From Xenorhabdus griffiniae (GTDB lineage: Bacteria > Pseudomonadota > Gammaproteobacteria > Enterobacterales > Enterobacteriaceae), in the NCBI RefSeq assembly GCF_037265215.1, contig NZ_CP147737.1:434001-498000 (forward strand): DNA of 64,000 nt, read 5' to 3'. The notes beneath the pieces were generated by a model that made no database searches, was not told where the DNA came from, and was given only the letters and a program-made list of their open reading frames with translations. Shown here piece by piece: positions 38,401 to 43,436 of this stretch. The translations under genes were made by a program, and so were the position numbers. Every line of letters begins with the position of its first letter. The stretch's first letter is position 1.

Positions 38401-38960
38401 ATGCCGGTGAGACCGTCGATTTTCTGGGTTTGATTGATACGCCGGCTCCTCACTGCTTCAAGCAGCAGGTTATTCAACCAAAACTCCACTTTCTTGTTGA
38501 ACTGGCAAAACAGTCGGGCGGGGAACATGAAGAGGAGATTGCTGTATTGCATCAGAGAATTGATAAACTGAATTTGGTGCAATTTATTGCCGCAGCGCAG
38601 GAATTGGGACTATACCCGGCAAACCTGCATCCTGACTTGATCGCAAGACGTTGGGAACAGATGGGAAATTATGTGCAAATGGTCAAAGAGTATGAACCAC
38701 AAACATTGGCGATAACGCTCCACCAGTTCTATGCGACAGAACCTTATCCGCAACTTCCTTTCGTTACGGGATCCGCATTACCTTCTTTGAGTATGGAACC
38801 GTCGTTAGGCTGGAAGCAGATCATGCCTGATTATTTGCTCCAGCTAATCTCTGTACCAGGTGATCACTTTAGCCTGATGGAGGAGAGTAAAAATAAAGTC
38901 ATTTTGGCTAAAACCTTAAGTATGGCGTTGGCAACGACGTGTGAAGCGGAGGCGGTGTAA
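23463..38960 (+). CDS. Five-module non-ribosomal peptide synthetase with terminal thioesterase
   Basis: 5165 residues, a complete assembly line in one chain. Domains (approximate residues): A1 20-530, T1 (Ser572); C2 625-1090, A2 1105-1615, T2 (Ser1658); C3 1705-2150, A3 2160-2665, T3 (Ser2710); C4 2763-3220, A4 3233-3745, T4 (Ser3786); C5 3835-4280, A5 4290-4795, T5 (Ser4838); TE 4890-5155 with GYSSG (Ser4965) and His5135. C2 and C4 have the dual C/E marker HH-L-x4-GD (672-680 and 2810-2818) plus HHLIGDH; C3 and C5 have ordinary HHxxxDG motifs. Specificity codes read by eye: A1 DAFWLGATFK, A2 and A4 DAFWIGGTFK (Val), A3 and A5 DAWCIGAVCK (Phe-like). Predicted product: D-Val-Val-D-Phe-Val-Phe, released or cyclised by the TE. 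There is no starter C domain, so the N-terminus should be free. GAGGT lies 9 bases before the ATG. A2 and A4 share almost identical DNA. Confidence 0.97.
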   Translation: MKDSITSTENTLKAGLLETWNATETPYPDHVCIHQLFEQQAEKTPIATALIAGDQTLSYADLNARANRLACQLIEQGVCLGDHVAILLERSIELVVAQLAIFKAGAVYVPVDPNVPDERKNWLINDCAAKLLLTDMQTAIPAELLVPRFRLTGETEPIQAEDHCNLDLSGASAEPAYIMYTSGSTGTPKGVIVPHRAVVRLVINNGYADIEPNDRIAFAANPAFDASTFEVWAPLLNGAALVVIDHTTLLTPRDFVQALQAHRITVLWMSVGLFNRLAEELSPVWPQLKILLVGGDVLDPHIIAQVLRKNPPQKLLNAYGPSEGTTFTTTYPIHGLTSGTTSIPIGRPIANTRIYLLDTDGQPVPLGMTGEIYIGGDGVACGYLNRPELTAERFLPDPFSNKPNARMYRTGDLARYLPDGNLEFLGRNDQQVKIRGFRIEPGEIEARLVEYPAIREAVVLALGEGQDKQLVAYVLTQESDGLAVRLREHLSARLPDYMLPAAFVRLDEFPLTPNGKLDRRALPAPGEDAFARQVYAAPLGEKEIILATLWRELLGIERISRHDSFFALGGHSLLGIRMIERLHNLGLTLAARNLFQCPVLSELAQALEQHQAVVVPPNVITPATTVLTPAMLPLIDLSQSEIDNIVEQVPDGIANIQDIYALSPLQDGILFHHLLAKEGDPYLLAYPMIFSDRTLLDRYLAAVQQVVDRHDILRTAFIWQGLPAPAQVVWRQAPLSVTELTLDPADGPVGEQLAHRFDPRQYRFDLSQAPLLRFVVAQETVAQETAAQETDGRWHVLQLQHHLIGDHTTMEVMHREVQVCLAGQDDNLPVPVPFRNLVAQARLNANQAEHTRFFTDMLADVDEPTLPFGLTEVHCDGSQVTQSHRMLSPELNNRLRQQAKRLGVSVATLCHLAWAQVLSQTSGQEKVVFGTVLFGRMAAGEGVDSGMGLFINTLPLRLDMDDTPVHDSVRLAQSRLAGLLDYEHTSLAQAQRCSGVAGGTPLFSALLNYRHNEQPLIPHEVVPGIEFLGEQERTNYPLVLSVEDGGSTLGLTAQVVQPFEPDRVCGYMQQALTSLAEALEQAPETPVRELNILPATERTLLLETWNATETPYPGQLCIHQLFEQQAEKTPVATALIAGDQTLSYMELNIRANRLARQLIEQGIYPGEHVALLLERSIELVVAQLAILKAGAVYVPIDPGVPDERKSWLIKDCSAKLLLTDMWTDISADLLTVPIFRFSGEMSTIREEDRLNLDLPASSTGAAYIMYTSGSTGTPKGVVVPHRAVVRLVINNGYAETGQADRVAFTANPAFDASTFEVWTPLLNGGALVVIDHATLLTPQAFVQSLQVHRITVLWLTVGLFNRLAAELSAVLPQINILIVGGDVLNPHVIAQVLRNSPPQQLLNGYGPSEGTTFTTTYRITELPEGMTKLPIGRPIANTRLYLLNAYGQPVPLGAIGEIYIGGDGVACGYLNRPELTAERFLVDPFSDKPAARMYRTGDLARYLPDGNLEFFGRNDQQVKIRGFRIEPGEIEARLKEYTAVREAAVLVLGDGQDKRLVAYIIAQADDGLINNLRAHLSAILPDYMVPAAFVRLDEFPLTPNGKLDRRALPMPGEEDFARQVYEAPQGEVETALATIWREVLGVEQISRHDNFFALGGHSLLAMRVMNRVAALGAELPLTTLFKSPVLLAFAKVVDEHLYEQSGALPAITPTPHDRALPLSFAQQRLWFLAQFEGMSDTYHIPLALRLRGQLDIHAWQQALNHLFARHEALRSIFITVNEQPQVELLPADFGLPMKKYDLRKVLEVDEQLKRLCEQEAKMPFNLACDPLIRSVLIQLADDEYVFLLTQHHIVSDGWSLGILKSELNALYSACLNQQPNPLPPLMIQYPDYAAWQRQWLSAERIQVQSDYWRRVLADAPVLLDLPTDRPRPPEQLFAGNLWPINLDAELTASLKRLSEQQGATLFMTLLSAWSIVLSRLSGQDDVVIGTPCAGRSRWEVESLIGFFVNTLALRIDLSGEPNVAELLARVRKTALAAQEHQDLPFEQVVEIVQPPRRLAHTPLFQVMFAWQSNEIVEWRLPGLTISPFEQALDVVKFDLELNLFEEEERIVGYLGYSTALFDQSTIERHVEYLHTILQAMVADIQQPVGEMNILAPVERQLLLETWNATVAPYPEQLCIHQLIEQQVERTPDAIAVRYENQALSYAELNARANRLAHQLMALGVIPDQPVAICVTRSLERIVGLLAVLKAGGAYVPLDPAYPGERLAYLLTDAAPTVLLADHIGRAALGEEALTTLTVLDPNTLPDQSDNNPQIPNLTSRHLAYVIYTSGSTGRPKGVMIEHQSLVNLTLEHIAQFDIGVTSRMLQFASFGFDASVWEIMMTLGSGAMLVIPTETIRQDPHLLWHYLEEQSVTHACLTPALLRDGADLPMLTIKPTVILGGEAPSPTLIQTLNCQATLFNAYGPTEITVCATTWNCPSDYTGGLIPIGRPTVNKRVYLLDKHGQPVPLGAVGELHIGGVGIARGYLNRPDLTAERFLTDPFSQIPDARMYRTGDLARYLPDGNLVFVGRNDQQVKIRGFRIELGEIETRLTEHPLVSEALVVALGDGQNKRLVAYVVAQTDDGLAASLREHLSARLPDYMVPTAFVRLDAFPLTPNGKLDRQALPAPGEKAFARQVYEAPQGEIEIALAAIWCELLEVEKISRHDSFFALGGHSLLAVRMIERLRCMGLGISVQALFQHPTLSVLAQSLSQHCEIKVPENRITPDTSVLTPEMLPLINLSQGEIDCIVDQISGGMANIQDIYALSPLQDGILFHHLLANEGDPYLLLTQQMFADRSLLDRYLAAVQQVVDRHDILRTAFIWEGLSAPAQVVCRQVPLFITELTLNPADGAISDQLFQRFDPCQYRIDLSQAPLLRFVIAQDIDGRWILLQLLHHLIGDHTTLEVMNSEVQAYLTGWGDSLPAPVPFRTLVAQSRLGISQEEHTRFFTNMLAAVDEPTLPFGLTEVHHDGSQVTESHRMLPPALNNRLRNLARRLGVSVAALCHLAWAQVLSRTSGQRQVVFGTVLFGRMQAGEGADNGMGLFINTLPLRLDIDETPVRESVQAAHNRLAGLLAHEHASLALAQRCSGVASGTPLFNALLNYRHNTQPITSDEIISGIEFLGAQERTNYPFVLSVEDGGSDLGLTTQVVQPFDPERICGYMQQALESLVEALEQTPETPVQMLEILPETERTLLLKTWNATETPYPDQLCIHQLFEQQVENAPDATALVYENQAISYAELNIRANRLARQLIEQGVYPREHVALLLERSIELVVAQLAILKAGAVYVPIDPGVPDERKSWLIKDCSAKLLLTDMWADISADLLTVPIFRFSGEMSTIREEDRLNLDLPASSTGAAYIMYTSGSTGTPKGVVVPHRAVVRLVINNGYAETGQADRVAFTANPAFDASTFEVWTPLLNGGALVVIDHATLLTPQAFVQSLQVHRITVLWLTVGLFNRLAAELSAVLPQINILIVGGDVLNPHVIAQVLRNSPPQQLLNGYGPSEGTTFTTTYRITELPEGMTKLPIGRPIANTRLYLLNTYGQPVPLGAIGEIYVGGDGVACGYLNRPELTAERFLADPFSDKPAARMYRTGDLARYLPDGNLEFVGRNDQQIKIRGFRIEPGEIEARLTEHFAVREAQVLALGDGQDKRLVAYVLAESHGGLAASLREHLSALLPDYMVPAAFVCLSAFPLTSNGKLDRRALPAPGEEDFARQVYEAPQGEVETALAAIWREVLGVEQISRHDNFFALGGHSLMAARVMNRVAAFGAELPLVTLFMAPTLAAFAERIYAQCNEDSDRLPEITPVSRESALPLSFSQHHLWFISQFERVSDTYHIPVIQRVRGQFDIAAWQQALNALFARHEALRSVIVTVDGQPQVKLLPPEPGLSMKQYDLRGVPDADGQLKRLCMEEFGRSFDLAQGPLIRSSLIQLADNDYVFLLILHHIIFDGWSLGILNTELSALYTAFVTGQPDPLPPLMIQYPDYAAWQRQWLSGERLQSQSDCWRTMLAGTPVLLDLPTDRPRPPQQSFIGSSLPINLDEVLTKSLKRLSEQQGTTLFITILSAWAMVLSRLSGQSDLVIGTPFAGRGRQEIESLVGFFVNVLALRIDLSGTPDVAELLARVRQTALAAQDNQDLPFEQVLEIVQPPRRLAHTPLFQVMFAWQNNERIEWKLPELEVLPVDQGFDVVKFDLELNLFEEEGRIAGTLNYATALFDQQTIERYVGYLHTVLQVMVANPQQPVREIDILSPAERKLLLETRNATEIAYSEQMCIHQWVEQQVEKTPNATAMRHREQIFSYAKLNVQANRLAHQLISLGVVPDQRVAICVTRSPAMVVALLAVLKAGGAYVPLDPAYPGDRLAYMLNDAAPLVVLADNIGRAALGEEALAKLTVLDPNTLSDQPDNNPQIPALTPRHLAYVIYTSGSTGMPKGVMVEHRGLVNLIRDKISQFDIHSHSRMLQFASFGFDASVWEIMMALCGGATLDIPVDAVRQDPLRLWHYLEEQAVTHACLPPALLRDGADLPEINIRPTLILGGEAPGAALLQSLCGRATLFNAYGPTEITVCATTWRCPADYIDTLTPIGRPTANTCAYLLDDCGQPVPLGAVGELYIGGDGVARGYLNRPDLTAERFLTDPFSQIPDARMYRTGDLARYLPDGNLVFIGRNDQQVKIRGFRVEPGEIEARLMEYPTVREAIVLALGEGQDKRLVAYVVAPADDGLTTCLYSHLRALLPDYMVPAAFVRLDAFPLSPNGKLDRQALPEPDQNAFVHQAYEAPLGEVEIAMAAIWRELLEVEQIGRYDNFFALGGHSLLAMRMINLAAGRGLMCTLNNLFQFPVLAELVSKITLDPLSQPQSSAIPVRPFGTEPPLFFVPSGMYDYSYVFGLAKHIQSDYPIYALPWPSINDEAISALEELAAKMITFMKAVQPEGRYRIYGYSSGGVLAYAIAQQLLNAGETVDFLGLIDTPAPHCFKQQVIQPKLHFLVELAKQSGGEHEEEIAVLHQRIDKLNLVQFIAAAQELGLYPANLHPDLIARRWEQMGNYVQMVKEYEPQTLAITLHQFYATEPYPQLPFVTGSALPSLSMEPSLGWKQIMPDYLLQLISVPGDHFSLMEESKNKVILAKTLSMALATTCEAEAV
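25788..25832 (+). repeat. Three 15-bp tandem repeats in the first C/E domain
   Basis: GTAGCACAAGAAACA occurs twice and a variant GCAGCACAAGAAACG follows, encoding VAQET-VAQET-AAQET. The paralogous C4 domain has a single 'IAQDI' here, so this is a ten-residue in-frame expansion, 25 residues before the HHLIGDH motif. Confidence 0.9.
26904..27993 (+). repeat. NRPS internal repeat, copy in module 2 (A2)
   Basis: About 1.09 kb nearly identical to 33288-34377 at a constant offset of 6384 bp, covering most of the A domain including all specificity residues. The first 0.9 kb differs at only a handful of bases; differences become more common after about 27797. Confidence 0.9.
33288..34377 (+). repeat. 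NRPS internal repeat, copy in module 4 (A4)
   Basis: Partner of 26904-27993. Identity breaks off sharply at both sides, where the two modules diverge to ordinary paralogue levels, which points to gene conversion or recent module copying. Confidence 0.9.
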
Positions 38961-39002
38961 TGTCAGTGATAATATCAATATAAATTAGCCTGATTATTGT
39001 GC

Positions 39003-39037
39003 GCGAGACCAGCATGGTTGGTCTCGCCTATTTTTTT
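39003..39037 (+). terminator. Intrinsic terminator after the NRPS gene
   Basis: GCGAGACCA (39003-39011) pairs with TGGTCTCGC (39019-39027), then CTATTTTTTT. It begins 43 bp after the NRPS stop, so no further plus-strand gene belongs to the operon. Confidence 0.9.
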
Positions 39038-39046
39038 GGATTAATG

Positions 39047-39148
39047 TAAATAGCGTTTCAAAATGATAGGCGTATTTCTTACCCCGCACGGAGCGCGGGG
39101 TAAGAAACGCCAACATCTGATACTCTCAGTATTATGAAAACCTATTTA
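39047..39148. repeat. Type B palindromic repeat, copy 4
   Basis: TAAATAGCGTTTCAAAATGA to TGAAAACCTATTTA, 102 bp, immediately after the NRPS terminator. Flanking bases give GTA and TAC, consistent with insertion at a GTAC site with TA duplicated. Confidence 0.85.
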
Positions 39149-39187
39149 CTTGAATAATTGGATATTTAGCCATGCCTGAGTAAAATT

Positions 39188-39592
39188 TTATTCTGAAATC
39201 GCTGTTTCGTGTAAATAACGCCATTGAGGGTGATCATTATGGAATGAGATAACTGCCAATGACCAACGGTAATTCGTATTGCCATCTTTGGTCTGTTTTT
39301 CACGATAACGCACGGCAACATATTCTTTACTGAATGCGATCACAGTACAGTTATCAACTTCAATTTTAAAATTTGGTCTGGAACCCATACTGTTAACAAA
39401 CATTTCTTTTACTTGATTTAATGAGACATGCTGACCAGCCAAAGTGATCATAGTAAAATCAGGGGTAAAACTATTTAGTAGTTTATTCAATGAGTCAGAA
39501 TTATCTTCCTGTTTATTGGTAAAAACATTTTCAATCCATTGATGAATATCAATAACACTTTGGCAGGCAATTAACTCTTTTTGTTTTCGCAT
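39188..39592 (-). CDS. NTF2-like (SnoaL/DUF4440-type) protein
   Basis: 134 residues with the look of a small alpha-plus-beta NTF2-like fold: an N-terminal helix ('IDIHQWIENVF'), 'LLNSFTPDFTMITLAGQHVSLNQVKEMF', and a C-terminal strand pair ending 'WRYLHETAI'. Proteins of this fold bind or convert small molecules, but the substrate cannot be inferred. It overlaps the 3' end of the upstream DHA2 exporter gene by 22 bp, so the two are co-transcribed and probably share a job. Confidence 0.65.
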   Translation of the reverse strand: MRKQKELIACQSVIDIHQWIENVFTNKQEDNSDSLNKLLNSFTPDFTMITLAGQHVSLNQVKEMFVNSMGSRPNFKIEVDNCTVIAFSKEYVAVRYREKQTKDGNTNYRWSLAVISFHNDHPQWRYLHETAISE

Positions 39593-40938
39593 ATTTTCTC
39601 CGCGTGTTTTTTTAAATTATGCAGAATGGTTAAAGGTAATAAACCGATTATCGCTGCAAGGATAAAAGTTAAGTGATACGCATTAGTAGAAATAGATCCT
39701 TGCTGTAATAAATTAAAAATCATGGTGAATAACGCCGTGCCAATACTAAATGACATTTGACGATTGATATTCCAAATCACACTGGCACGAGATAATTTTT
39801 CATTGGTAAAATCCATTAGCGCAGTTGTCTGTGCCGTGTTAGCACCAATGCCTCCACCAATTCCCATCAGCAAATACGCGACAATCAAGCCAGATACATC
39901 GTTTGCATGATTAATGGTAGCTAAGAAAGCAATACCAATAGCATGAAGTACAATCCCACATAAAAATAGACGATAGGCGCCCAAACGGTTATACATTCGT
40001 CCACATATTAATATGGCACCAAATGCACCGATAGCATATAAGATCATGAGAGATCCGGTTTTTTCCGCTGACCATCCTAGTTGTTGTTGCAGGTAAAAAA
40101 TATTCAGCAGATTAACTCCAGTAAATACACCTGGAATTGAGTGATAAATCCATACTGAAATACCCATGCGAGTATTTTTTATTACAGACAGATCCAGAAT
40201 AGCATTTTGCACACGATGGTAATGTCGTATATAAAACAAAGTAAAAAAAGCGCCACTGGTCAAGAAAATAACTGGCAGCCATTTTGAGGTTGCATTAGCG
40301 TACATAGAAAGCCCTAATAACAAAAATACCAATGCTAAGCTAACTAATAACAACCCCTTTAAATCAGGTTTTTGAGCAGAAATTGTTTCATTACGCATCC
40401 AAATAAATGAAAGAATGGATGCTAGCAAGCTGAAAGGTATATTGCTAAGAAACACCCAATTCCAGCTATAGTGATCAACAATAGCCCCTCCAACACTCGG
40501 GGAAATAGCCGGTGCAATGAGTGCAACAGTCATAACCAATGTCGAGATTTTTGCCCGTTCATGTTTTTTAAACAACCCAAAGGTTAACGCTTGCCCGACC
40601 GGAATCAACAAACCGCCTCCTAGTCCTTGAATAAAGCGCCACAATACTAAATCATAGAAATGTTCCGCCAGACCAGAAAACAGAGCAGCTATAGAGAAAA
40701 GTAGCATCGAAGCTGCCATGATTTGCCGTGTGCCAAATCGTTCAGCTAACCAGCTACTAATAGGTATAATAAGTGTCAAACCCAGAATATAACTATTGGA
40801 TACCCAAGCTACACTAGATTCAGAAACAGACATTTGATCGGCAATATTGGGCAAAGCAATTGACGACATAAAAATATTGATGCAATCAATAAAGAAACCA
40901 AGCAAAAATATTAATGCAATACGATAGCGATAACTCAT
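39571..40938 (-). CDS. MFS exporter of the DHA2 (EmrB/QacA) type
   Basis: Inner-membrane drug exporter of 455 residues, with about 12-14 hydrophobic segments. 'AWVSNSYILGLTLIIPISSWLAERFGTRQIM' carries the family loop motif (described by its ends, residues about 44-74), and 'RFIQGLGGGLLIPVGQAL' and 'APAISPSVGGAIVDHYSWNW' are the DHA2 motifs B and C. No EmrA-type adaptor gene is adjacent. It is divergent from a LysR regulator. Possible roles include export of the NRPS peptide, but it is not in the NRPS operon and that link is inference. Confidence 0.87.
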   Translation of the reverse strand: MSYRYRIALIFLLGFFIDCINIFMSSIALPNIADQMSVSESSVAWVSNSYILGLTLIIPISSWLAERFGTRQIMAASMLLFSIAALFSGLAEHFYDLVLWRFIQGLGGGLLIPVGQALTFGLFKKHERAKISTLVMTVALIAPAISPSVGGAIVDHYSWNWVFLSNIPFSLLASILSFIWMRNETISAQKPDLKGLLLVSLALVFLLLGLSMYANATSKWLPVIFLTSGAFFTLFYIRHYHRVQNAILDLSVIKNTRMGISVWIYHSIPGVFTGVNLLNIFYLQQQLGWSAEKTGSLMILYAIGAFGAILICGRMYNRLGAYRLFLCGIVLHAIGIAFLATINHANDVSGLIVAYLLMGIGGGIGANTAQTTALMDFTNEKLSRASVIWNINRQMSFSIGTALFTMIFNLLQQGSISTNAYHLTFILAAIIGLLPLTILHNLKKHAEKICENKKS

Positions 40939-41027
40939 TATTTTACCTCCGTTCGGGAAGTTTAATAACCATTGACTTATTTAGTCTATTAATTTAATTT
41001 AAACATTTAATTTAATTAGATTTAACA

Positions 41028-41921
41028 ATGAAAATGCAACCTCATCTCAACCGGATACAAACATTTATTACCGTAGTAGAATGCGGATCTTTTACTCGTG
41101 CAGCGGAAACCTTATTTATTAGCAAAGCCGTAGCTAGCATTCATGTGAAAACACTCGAAGAAGATTTAAACATACCATTGTTAGTGCGTAATACTCGAGG
41201 CATTGCATTAACAGAAGCAGGAAGAGAGTTTTATGAGGATTTTAAAAAGATATTTAATAACATTCAGGATGCTTTTGATAATGTTGCGGAACGACATCAC
41301 TCCCTGGCTGGGAAATTACGTATTACTTCCACCGTTGAGTTTGGTGAAAAATTTCTTCTTCCTTTAATCAGTCAATTCTGTAAAATTTATCCTCAATTAG
41401 AAGTTGGTTATTTTGCTGACTCAACTTTAAATGATTTAATTACAGAAAGAATTGATCTTGCGATTCGACTGGGGATATTAAATGATTCAACACTGAAAAG
41501 CAGGCATCTGGCTACTTATAAAATTAAACTAGTGGCTGCCCCAGATTGGATCGAACAAAACTCCGTTATTGAACCAATAGATCTGAATAAAGTTAACTGG
41601 ATTGCCAACACTAACTTACAAAACCCAACTCAATGGGAATTAAATCATCCTATTTATCCCAAGATCAATGTCCGTGGGAAAGTGAAATATGCCTCAAATA
41701 ACATTTCTGCAATTCGCTCCCTAACCTTGTCTGGTTTAGGCGTATCCATACTACCAGAATGGTTTATCAATGAGGATATAGCATCTGGTACTTTGGTAGA
41801 ACTTTTCCCTGAATATTATCTACCAAAGCAGGAAATATCGATTGTATTTCCAAATAATGTGCAACTTCAACGTAAGAATCGTCTTTTTATAGATTATCTA
41901 TTAGAAAACCTGGTTATGTGA
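41028..41921 (+). CDS. LysR family transcriptional regulator
   Basis: 297 residues. The N-terminal winged helix-turn-helix is clear ('FITVVECGSFTRAAETLFIS', then 'LVRNTRGIALTEAG'), followed by a periplasmic-binding-like ligand domain. It is divergent from the DHA2 exporter; the 89-bp spacer has an AT-rich direct repeat ATTTAATTTAA at 40992 and 41005 that could be its binding site. Likely controls the exporter and the NTF2-like gene in answer to a small molecule. Confidence 0.88.
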   Translation: MKMQPHLNRIQTFITVVECGSFTRAAETLFISKAVASIHVKTLEEDLNIPLLVRNTRGIALTEAGREFYEDFKKIFNNIQDAFDNVAERHHSLAGKLRITSTVEFGEKFLLPLISQFCKIYPQLEVGYFADSTLNDLITERIDLAIRLGILNDSTLKSRHLATYKIKLVAAPDWIEQNSVIEPIDLNKVNWIANTNLQNPTQWELNHPIYPKINVRGKVKYASNNISAIRSLTLSGLGVSILPEWFINEDIASGTLVELFPEYYLPKQEISIVFPNNVQLQRKNRLFIDYLLENLVM

Positions 41922-42062
41922 GCAAGAAAAATAGTGATAATTTTGGGATCAAGGAGAGTGAGAAAATGGACTAAAAATAAACAGTCTTCATTCTCAATTC
42001 AAGGGAGTATATCGCTCAATTTGAAGTAACCAATTTTTATTGATCACTTCAATAATACTGTT

Positions 42063-42974
42063 TTAGTTCTCTTTATTATTAAGTAAACTGTTTAAACTAT
42101 TAATGACTATTTCTCTGGTTTCACTCTTACGTATGACTGCATAGACATCAATATTCAAAGATTGAGCAGCAACGTCATCTAATTCTCTGTAACAAAGTCC
42201 TTTTTGATTAGAAATACATATAGAACGGGGCATGAGCGCCATTCCTTTTCCTCTTGAAATATCAGAAAGCATGATCAGTGAATCATCAGGTTCCTTACAT
42301 CTCTTTAATAAGAACGGTAATTGTTGAAAATAATTTTCACATTTGTCATAAAAAAGAGGATTTGCATTTCTTGAAAACCAAAAAAGGGGGAGATCTGAAA
42401 CCTCTGTAAGAGAAACTTTTTCTTTCAGACTAGCGGGATGAGAAGACGGCATTGCAAGCAAAAGGGGTTCACGGTAGAGCCAGTAAAATTTAAGATCATG
42501 TTCATTATGTAGACTCTTCTCTCCTATAATAACAATATCCATTTTACCTTTTGCAAGAAAATGTAAGAGCTGGCTAGAAACCAGATGTGGTGTGTCAATT
42601 TCATCTCCTGTCATAAGAGCTTTAATCTTATTATGGAGCTCCGATATATTGTTAAAATTTAGCGTACAAGTAAGTCCAATACGTAAATAAACTACCTCAT
42701 TTTTAATTTCACGCATGAACAGAGTGAATTCATTGATGAGATGTGTTGCTTTTTCAACCAGTGCCAGCCCGTTGTTTGTCAGATGAACTTCATGAGTATT
42801 CCGGGTAAAAAGATCACAACCGAGAGTTTCTTCGAGGCATTTGATATGACGAGTCAGGGGAGGCTGTGTCATATGTAGCCTTTCTGCTGCCCTTCTAAAA
42901 TTAAGCTCTTGAGCAACGGCTAAAAAACATTGTAACTGTTTTATGCTGGGTAGCTTATTATTAATGTTGTCCAC
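42063..42974 (-). CDS. LysR family transcriptional regulator
   Basis: 303 residues. Helix-turn-helix region 'FLAVAQELNFRRAAERLHMT' followed by 'PPLTRHIKCLEETLGCDLFTRN' (residues about 17-60), then an effector domain. The 'QPPLTRHIKCLE' variant is common in BenM/CatR-type members, which often sense aromatic acids. It is divergent from the SotB-like exporter and decarboxylase-like genes, which are its probable targets; the spacer of 462 bp is lengthened by a type B repeat. Confidence 0.88.
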   Translation of the reverse strand: MDNINNKLPSIKQLQCFLAVAQELNFRRAAERLHMTQPPLTRHIKCLEETLGCDLFTRNTHEVHLTNNGLALVEKATHLINEFTLFMREIKNEVVYLRIGLTCTLNFNNISELHNKIKALMTGDEIDTPHLVSSQLLHFLAKGKMDIVIIGEKSLHNEHDLKFYWLYREPLLLAMPSSHPASLKEKVSLTEVSDLPLFWFSRNANPLFYDKCENYFQQLPFLLKRCKEPDDSLIMLSDISRGKGMALMPRSICISNQKGLCYRELDDVAAQSLNIDVYAVIRKSETREIVINSLNSLLNNKEN

Positions 42975-43436
42975 AAATTCTCCATTCCATTAATTGAGTG
43001 GCATATTGAATGACAAACACATTATCCGCTCATTTTTTCACATTATGTCAATTTAAATCTTATGCAAATAATTTGTAAATTATTGAGTGCGAATAATAAG
43101 GCTAAATAGCGTTTCAAAATGATAGGCGTATTTCCTACCCCGTGCGAGGTAAGGAACTCCAACATCTGATACTCATCAGTATGATGAAAACCTATTTAGT
43201 GATATCAAAAATGAATTACAAAATTAACAATTCTCATGAAAATTCATCGTAGTATTTTGATATTTGAAGAGCTAAATAAGCGTTCTAAAAAATAATACTT
43301 TTGTGGCGTACAGTTCATGAACTTCTCGAATTACGCTCATAAAACCAGTATATGTAAGCTCCAATGAAAATTTCTTTGATTATGTGAAGATGAAAGAATG
43401 GGGCAACATTTAACATCTATTCAAAGGTTGTAATTC
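42975..43436. other. Divergent spacer with a type B repeat
   Basis: 462 bp between the LysR gene and the exporter. It holds repeat copy 5 (43102-43198) and otherwise AT-rich DNA in which I see no gene. Confidence 0.6.
43102..43198. repeat. Type B palindromic repeat, copy 5
   Basis: TAAATAGCGTTTCAAAATGA to TGAAAACCTATTTA, 97 bp. The central hairpin is shortened to CCCCGTGCGAGG, so this copy is partly decayed. Flanks CTA and TAG fit insertion at CTAG. Confidence 0.8.

Noticed and set aside
23497..38582. Many open frames of 60-190 codons antisense to or shifted within the NRPS gene
   Set aside because: They overlap conserved NRPS domains in full, lack ribosome sites and recur wherever modules repeat, so they are shadows.
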